This document shows positions 60,611-64,000 of a DNA stretch of 64,000 nucleotides, piece by piece (position 1 is the stretch's first letter; each line of letters starts with the position of its first letter). The translations under genes and the position numbers were made by a program. Under the pieces are notes generated by a model. The model was not told the origin of the DNA. It did no database searches and saw nothing but the letters and a program-made list of their open reading frames with translations. The stretch covers positions 1 to 64,000 of the forward strand of contig JAHEBM010000007.1 of assembly GCA_024642245.1 (NCBI GenBank). The letters run 5' to 3'. The stretch is from Haliea sp. GTDB taxonomy: Bacteria > Pseudomonadota > Gammaproteobacteria > Pseudomonadales > Halieaceae.

Positions 60611-61894
60611 TCATGCCCTGCGCTGGCTGAAATACCTCGGCTCCGAGTCCAGCCCCAGCAGGGTGCGGCGGATCATGTCCAGCCCCGCCGCGGCCACCAT
60701 GGTCTGGAACAGGGTGCGTTCCACCGGCCAGCGCAGGCGGCAGCTCTTGAGCGCTGTTGCGCTGCCCCAGGCCAGCCAGACGGTTCCGACCGGCTTGTCC
60801 TGTGTGCCGCCGTCCGGTCCGGCAATCCCCGACACGGCGATGGCGTAATCCGCCCCTGAACGCGCCATGGCCCCCAGTGCCATCTGCCGCACCACCGCCT
60901 CGCTCACCGCCCCCTCGCTTGCCAGCACCTGTTCGTCCACTCCCAGTACCGCGTGCTTGATGTTGTTGGCGTAGGTGACGAAGCCGGCGTGAAAGGCCTC
61001 GGATGAACCCGGAATACGGGTGAGCATGGAGGCGATCAGCCCGCCGGTGCAGGACTCGGCGGTGGTGAGGGTGGCGCCGCGTTCGCGCAGCAGTTCCAGC
61101 ACGCGCCCGGCCAGGGTGCTGTCTCCCTCGCCGATAATATGGTCGCCAAACAGCTGCTCCAGCTGGCCCCGGCAGCGCTGGCGAGCCGGTAGCGCGGCGT
61201 CACTGTCGACGCTGAGCTTGATTTCCATCTGCGGCGCACCGGCGCGAAAACCCAGCTCCACTTCCCCGGGCCAGTCGTCGATGCCGTCGCTGATCATCTG
61301 CTGGGCGGTGGACTCGCCCAGGCCGAAGGTCTGCAGGCGCAGGATGCTGCGCTGGGCGGGTCGGTCCATGCGGCGGGCCAGGTCGGCCACGATGCCATCG
61401 AGCATGGCAGCCAGTTCGCTGGGTACGCCCGGCGTGCAAATAACCCGGCAGCTACCCACCATCATCTCGAAACCCACGGCGCTGCCGACGGGGTTGTCGA
61501 TCACGGTGGCGCCCGCCGGCAGCATCGCCTGCTTGAGGTTGGCGGCGTTCAGGGGGAGGCGCCGGCGGCTGCACCAGTCCTCCAGGTGGGCGCGGGCCTG
61601 GGGGTGTTCCTTGATACCCACTCCCGTCACGCGCGCCAGCACCTCGGCGGTGAGGTCGTCGATAGTCGGCCCCAGGCCGCCGTTGATGATCAGCAGGTCG
61701 GAGTCCTGGGCCATGGCCGCCAGCTCCATGCCCAGCAGCTTGACGTCATCGCCCACGGTGACCTTGCGGTAAACCCCGATGGCCAGCTCGCCCAGGCGGC
61801 GGGCGATCAGTGCGGAGTTGGAATCCACAGTGTCGCCGCTCATGATCTCGTTGCCGGTGAGCAGCAGTTGAACTGTCAGGTCGCGGTCCGCCAT
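60611..61894 (-). CDS. cinA: CinA-family nicotinamide-nucleotide deamidase
   Basis: This is a 427-residue, two-domain protein. The N-terminal MoCF/COG1058 domain (~1-170) starts LTVQLLLTGNEIMSGDTVDSNS and has INGGLGPTIDDLTAEVLA and PGVPSELAAML. The C-terminal CinA/PncC domain (~265-420) has LTTAESCTGGLIASMLTRIPGSS, GFVTYANNIK and AVSGIAGPDGG; it hydrolyses NMN to nicotinate mononucleotide in NAD recycling. The start at 61894 has GGAG nine bases upstream; the frame is open to 61945 but that adds an unneeded leader. Confidence 0.94.
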   Translation of the reverse strand: MADRDLTVQLLLTGNEIMSGDTVDSNSALIARRLGELAIGVYRKVTVGDDVKLLGMELAAMAQDSDLLIINGGLGPTIDDLTAEVLARVTGVGIKEHPQARAHLEDWCSRRRLPLNAANLKQAMLPAGATVIDNPVGSAVGFEMMVGSCRVICTPGVPSELAAMLDGIVADLARRMDRPAQRSILRLQTFGLGESTAQQMISDGIDDWPGEVELGFRAGAPQMEIKLSVDSDAALPARQRCRGQLEQLFGDHIIGEGDSTLAGRVLELLRERGATLTTAESCTGGLIASMLTRIPGSSEAFHAGFVTYANNIKHAVLGVDEQVLASEGAVSEAVVRQMALGAMARSGADYAIAVSGIAGPDGGTQDKPVGTVWLAWGSATALKSCRLRWPVERTLFQTMVAAAGLDMIRRTLLGLDSEPRYFSQRRA

Positions 61895-62002
61895 TGCGGT
61901 CTCCAGGAGTGTCGGGGATGCAAGCATAGCCGCAATACTTCGCATTGGGCAAAGTGCGTTAAACTCGCGGGCAGTATCCGGGGGGAGTCAGGTTTGGCCA
62001 GG

Positions 62003-62593
62003 ATGAGTTATTGCCCTGATTGCGGCGCCACGGTGGTGCCGCACGTGGTGGCAGGCGAGCAGCGTAAACACTGGTTCTGCAACAGGTGCGGCGTGCCGCG
62101 CCACGAGCACCCCATGGTCGTGGTGACCTGCTTCGTCGCCTGTGGCAAGCGCCTGCTCTGGGTGCAGCGCAACCTGGAGCCCAAGCGCGGCCTGTGGGCG
62201 ATTCCCGGCGGGTATCTCGAGGGCGGCGAAACCCTGGCCCAGGGCGCGGCCCGGGAGCTGTATGAGGAGGCCGGCGTGCGCTTGCCACCACAGCGGCTAC
62301 AGCTGTACATGACCGGCACCATTACCTTTATCAACCAGGTGTATGTGGCTTTTCGCGCCAGCGTCGACAGCGACGACTGCCAGCCCGGCGTGGAATCCCT
62401 GGCCTGTGGTTTTTTCAGCCGCCGGGACTGTCCCTGGGACCAGGTTGCCTATCCCGAGGTGAACGACTCCATCATCCAGGCTTACGACGACCTCGAGCGC
62501 GGCACCTTCGGCGTGTGGCAGGCGGAGATGAGCGCCAGTCGCTATGTGCTGCGGGCGGTCGACCAGGGCCCACAGGCCCCCGGCGTATGTTAA
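62003..62593 (+). CDS. NUDIX hydrolase with N-terminal zinc ribbon
   Basis: This is a 196-residue protein. The zinc ribbon at ~3-31 uses CPDC and CNRC. The NUDIX box GGYLEGGETLAQGAARELYEEAGV is complete (G-x5-E-x7-REL-x-EE-x-G). Such proteins hydrolyse nucleoside diphosphate derivatives such as ADP-ribose or NADH; the substrate is not clear. The frame stays open far upstream as a shadow of cinA. The start is either the ATG at 62003 or a TTG at 61994, which has GGGGGAG better spaced upstream. It is divergent from cinA. Confidence 0.88.
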   Translation: MSYCPDCGATVVPHVVAGEQRKHWFCNRCGVPRHEHPMVVVTCFVACGKRLLWVQRNLEPKRGLWAIPGGYLEGGETLAQGAARELYEEAGVRLPPQRLQLYMTGTITFINQVYVAFRASVDSDDCQPGVESLACGFFSRRDCPWDQVAYPEVNDSIIQAYDDLERGTFGVWQAEMSASRYVLRAVDQGPQAPGVC

Positions 62594-62632
62594 GGTACGC
62601 CTCCCCTTGAACCCGTAAAGTGGAAACCGATT

Positions 62633-63265
62633 ATGGCATTACAACCCGCAGTGGAACTGGCCACCGACGAACAACGCGCCAGCTATGGCTTTGGCCTGCA
62701 ATTTGGCGAACAACTGCGCCGCAACAGTTTTGAAGGACTGGACCTGGACGCGGTGCTGGCCGGCGTACAGCACTGGTACCACCAGCAGGAGGCCGCGGTG
62801 GATGAGACCGCGATCAATGCCAGCTACCAGGTTATCCAGGGCAAACGGGAAGCCCAGGAAGCGGAGCTGGCGGGCAAGCGCCAGCAGCTGGCGGACATGT
62901 TCCTCAAGGCCAATGCGGCCCGCGACGAGGTGACCACGACGCCCAGTGGACTGCAGTACGAGGTGCTGGAGTCCGGCGACGGTGACAGCCCCGGGCCCCG
63001 GTCGACAGTGGTAACCCACTACCATGGCACGCTCGTGGACGGCACCGTTTTTGACAGCTCGGTGGACCGCGGCGAGCCGGCAGAGTTTGGCGTGCACCAG
63101 GTGATACCCGGCTGGACCGAGGCCCTGCAGATGATGTCGGCGGGGGACAAGTGGCGTATCGCCTGCCCGCCGCACCTCGCCTACGGCGAGCAGGGTGCCG
63201 GATCTGCCATTGGCCCCAACACCGCGCTGGTGTTCGAGATACACCTGATTGCCGTGAAGGATTGA
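62633..63265 (+). CDS. fklB: FKBP-type peptidyl-prolyl isomerase
   Basis: This is a 210-residue protein (E. coli FklB 206). The N-terminal dimerisation helices (~10-95: ASYGFGLQFGEQLRRNSFEGLDLDAVLAGVQHW) are followed by the FKBP domain (~100-210: TPSGLQYEVLESG, VVTHYHGTLVDGTVFDSSVDRGEPAEFGVHQVIPGWTEALQMM, IACPPHLAYGEQGAGSAIGPNTALVFEIHLIAV). It catalyses proline isomerisation during folding. No signal peptide is seen, so it is cytosolic or exported by an unusual route. A hairpin follows the stop. Confidence 0.93.
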   Translation: MALQPAVELATDEQRASYGFGLQFGEQLRRNSFEGLDLDAVLAGVQHWYHQQEAAVDETAINASYQVIQGKREAQEAELAGKRQQLADMFLKANAARDEVTTTPSGLQYEVLESGDGDSPGPRSTVVTHYHGTLVDGTVFDSSVDRGEPAEFGVHQVIPGWTEALQMMSAGDKWRIACPPHLAYGEQGAGSAIGPNTALVFEIHLIAVKD

Positions 63266-63281
63266 GGTGGCCAGGGGCGTT

Positions 63282-63308
63282 GCCAGGCGCCCTGCATGGG
63301 TGCCTGGC
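63282..63308 (+). terminator. Hairpin downstream of fklB
   Basis: GCCAGGCGCCC at 63282-63292 pairs with GGGTGCCTGGC at 63298-63308 with one G-U pair and a TGCAT loop. The following bases are GCTTACATT, a poor U-tract, so termination efficiency is uncertain. It separates fklB from the ParA-like gene. Confidence 0.5.
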
Positions 63309-63383
63309 GCTTACATTGCCCGGCACCTTTGATTACACTGGGCAGCTTCCATTCAACACTTTCCCACGGTGGGTTTTTTAGTC

Positions 63384-64000
63384 ATGAAGCGCGTTGTATT
63401 CAATCAAAAAGGCGGGGTCGGCAAGACCAGTATTACCTGTAACCTGGCAGCCATCAGCGCCGCCATGGGCTACCGTACCCTGGTGATAGACCTGGACGTA
63501 CAGGGCAACACCACCCATTACCTGGTGGGTGAAATCGATGCCGAGGCGTTCCCGGCCGAGGCCCAGGGCGTGGCCGGCCTGTTCAAGCAGACGGTGGGTT
63601 CGCGCAAGATGAGCCGCAACCCCGACTCTTTCGTGTGGGAAACGCCTTATGAAAATCTTTACCTGATGCCCTCCAGCCCCGTCCTGACGGTGCTGGAAAA
63701 GGAGCTGGAGTCACGCTACAAGATTTACAAGCTGCGCGATGCCCTGGAGAAGCTGGACGGCGAGTACGACCGGATTTATATCGACACGCCACCCAATTTC
63801 AATTTCTTTTCCAAGTCGGCGCTGATCGCGGCGGATGCGGTGCTCATCCCCTTCGACTGCGACAGTTTTGCCCGCCAGAGCCTGTATTCGTTGATGGACA
63901 ACATTGCGGAACTGCAGGAAGACCACAACCCGGATCTCGAGGTCGAGGGCATAGTGATCAACCAGTTCAGCTCACAGGCGCGCCTGCCGGGCGAACTGGT
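63384..64000 (+). CDS. ParA/Soj-type partition ATPase, N-terminal part (runs off the window)
   Basis: The open frame begins at the ATG at 63384 and continues past base 64000 without a stop, giving 205 visible residues. The deviant Walker A motif NQKGGVGKTS directly follows the start (MKRVVF). Then come RTLVIDLDVQGNTTHYLVG (Walker A' Asp) and YDRIYIDTPPNFNFFSKSAL (Walker B region), and DAVLIPFDCDSFARQSLYSLMDNI. ParA/MinD-type ATPases position chromosomes, plasmids or protein complexes. A ParB-like partner, which would show which, is not visible. There is no sign of plasmid or phage around it. Confidence 0.9.
   Translation, partial: MKRVVFNQKGGVGKTSITCNLAAISAAMGYRTLVIDLDVQGNTTHYLVGEIDAEAFPAEAQGVAGLFKQTVGSRKMSRNPDSFVWETPYENLYLMPSSPVLTVLEKELESRYKIYKLRDALEKLDGEYDRIYIDTPPNFNFFSKSALIAADAVLIPFDCDSFARQSLYSLMDNIAELQEDHNPDLEVEGIVINQFSSQARLPGEL

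Noticed and set aside
1-64000. CRISPR arrays, insertion sequences, prophage genes or tRNA genes
   Set aside because: I saw no spaced direct repeats, transposase or phage proteins, terminal inverted repeats or cloverleaf sequences; only the partial 5S rRNA is an RNA gene.
63384-64000. The ParA-like gene as evidence of a plasmid
   Set aside because: Housekeeping genes (nuo, pdxH, cinA, an rRNA operon end) surround it, and chromosomes also carry ParA/Soj-type genes; the partner gene is outside the window.

Overview
The window looks like about 64 kb of chromosome from a GC-rich marine gammaproteobacterium. The evidence is a TonB-dependent receptor paired with a sulfatase, an E. coli-type nuo operon with fused nuoCD, DUF3391/HD-GYP proteins, a PA2779/PA2778 pair, and E. 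coli-like PdxH, CinA, FklB and SixA. The Halieaceae/OM60-NOR5 area is my best guess, by impression rather than by search. It opens in the 3' end of a 5S rRNA with its terminator, so it lies just downstream of an rRNA operon.

Layout. 0.1-5.5 kb: MscS channel (minus), then a TonB receptor-sulfatase operon (plus). 5.6-10.5 kb: RimK with an extra C-terminal RCK_C domain, an unrecognised exported protein, an HD-GYP protein lacking the His of its HD dyad, and an EAL protein with a broken GGDEF. 10.5-13.4 kb: tex and a CBS-pair protein (minus). 13.4-28.0 kb: the complete nuoA-B-CD-E-F-G-H-I-J-K-L-M-N operon (minus), read right to left and mostly translationally coupled. 28.4-39.7 kb: SixA, an M20 peptidase, a second HD-GYP paralogue, an MddA-like methyltransferase, a Cof-type HAD phosphatase, an NhaP-type antiporter with RCK domain, the PA2779/PA2778 pair, a Kazal-like lipoprotein coupled to a dicarboxylate symporter, a YcbL-type hydrolase and a DUF2288 protein. 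39.8-41.8 kb: a more AT-rich patch with a half-size GDT1 protein, a decayed membrane-protein gene on the minus strand, a truncated DUF3237 gene and a YdeI/OmdA-family gene. 41.8-56.3 kb: the most interesting part, a 13-gene minus-strand operon. 56.3-64 kb: gamma-glutamyltransferase, small envelope proteins, PdxH, a lipocalin-like protein, CinA, a NUDIX hydrolase, FklB and the start of a ParA-like ATPase that runs off the window.

The 13-gene operon, in transcription order, encodes a periplasmic TPR protein ending in a TonB-C-like domain, a Ser/Pro/Gly-rich lipoprotein, a second lipoprotein, a membrane-anchored TPR protein, a membrane-anchored PEGA-repeat/FGE-like protein, a small exported protein, a MotA/TolQ/ExbB proton-channel subunit, an actin-fold-like/FHA-like protein, two VWA proteins, two more lipoproteins and an M48 lipoprotein protease. 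Both VWA proteins begin with a single membrane helix that carries an FLD motif resembling the proton-carrying Asp region of ExbD/TolR, followed by a coiled coil. I infer a proton-driven, envelope-spanning machine in which paired VWA domains replace the usual ExbD/MotB periplasmic domain. I do not recognise it as a named system, and its function is unknown.
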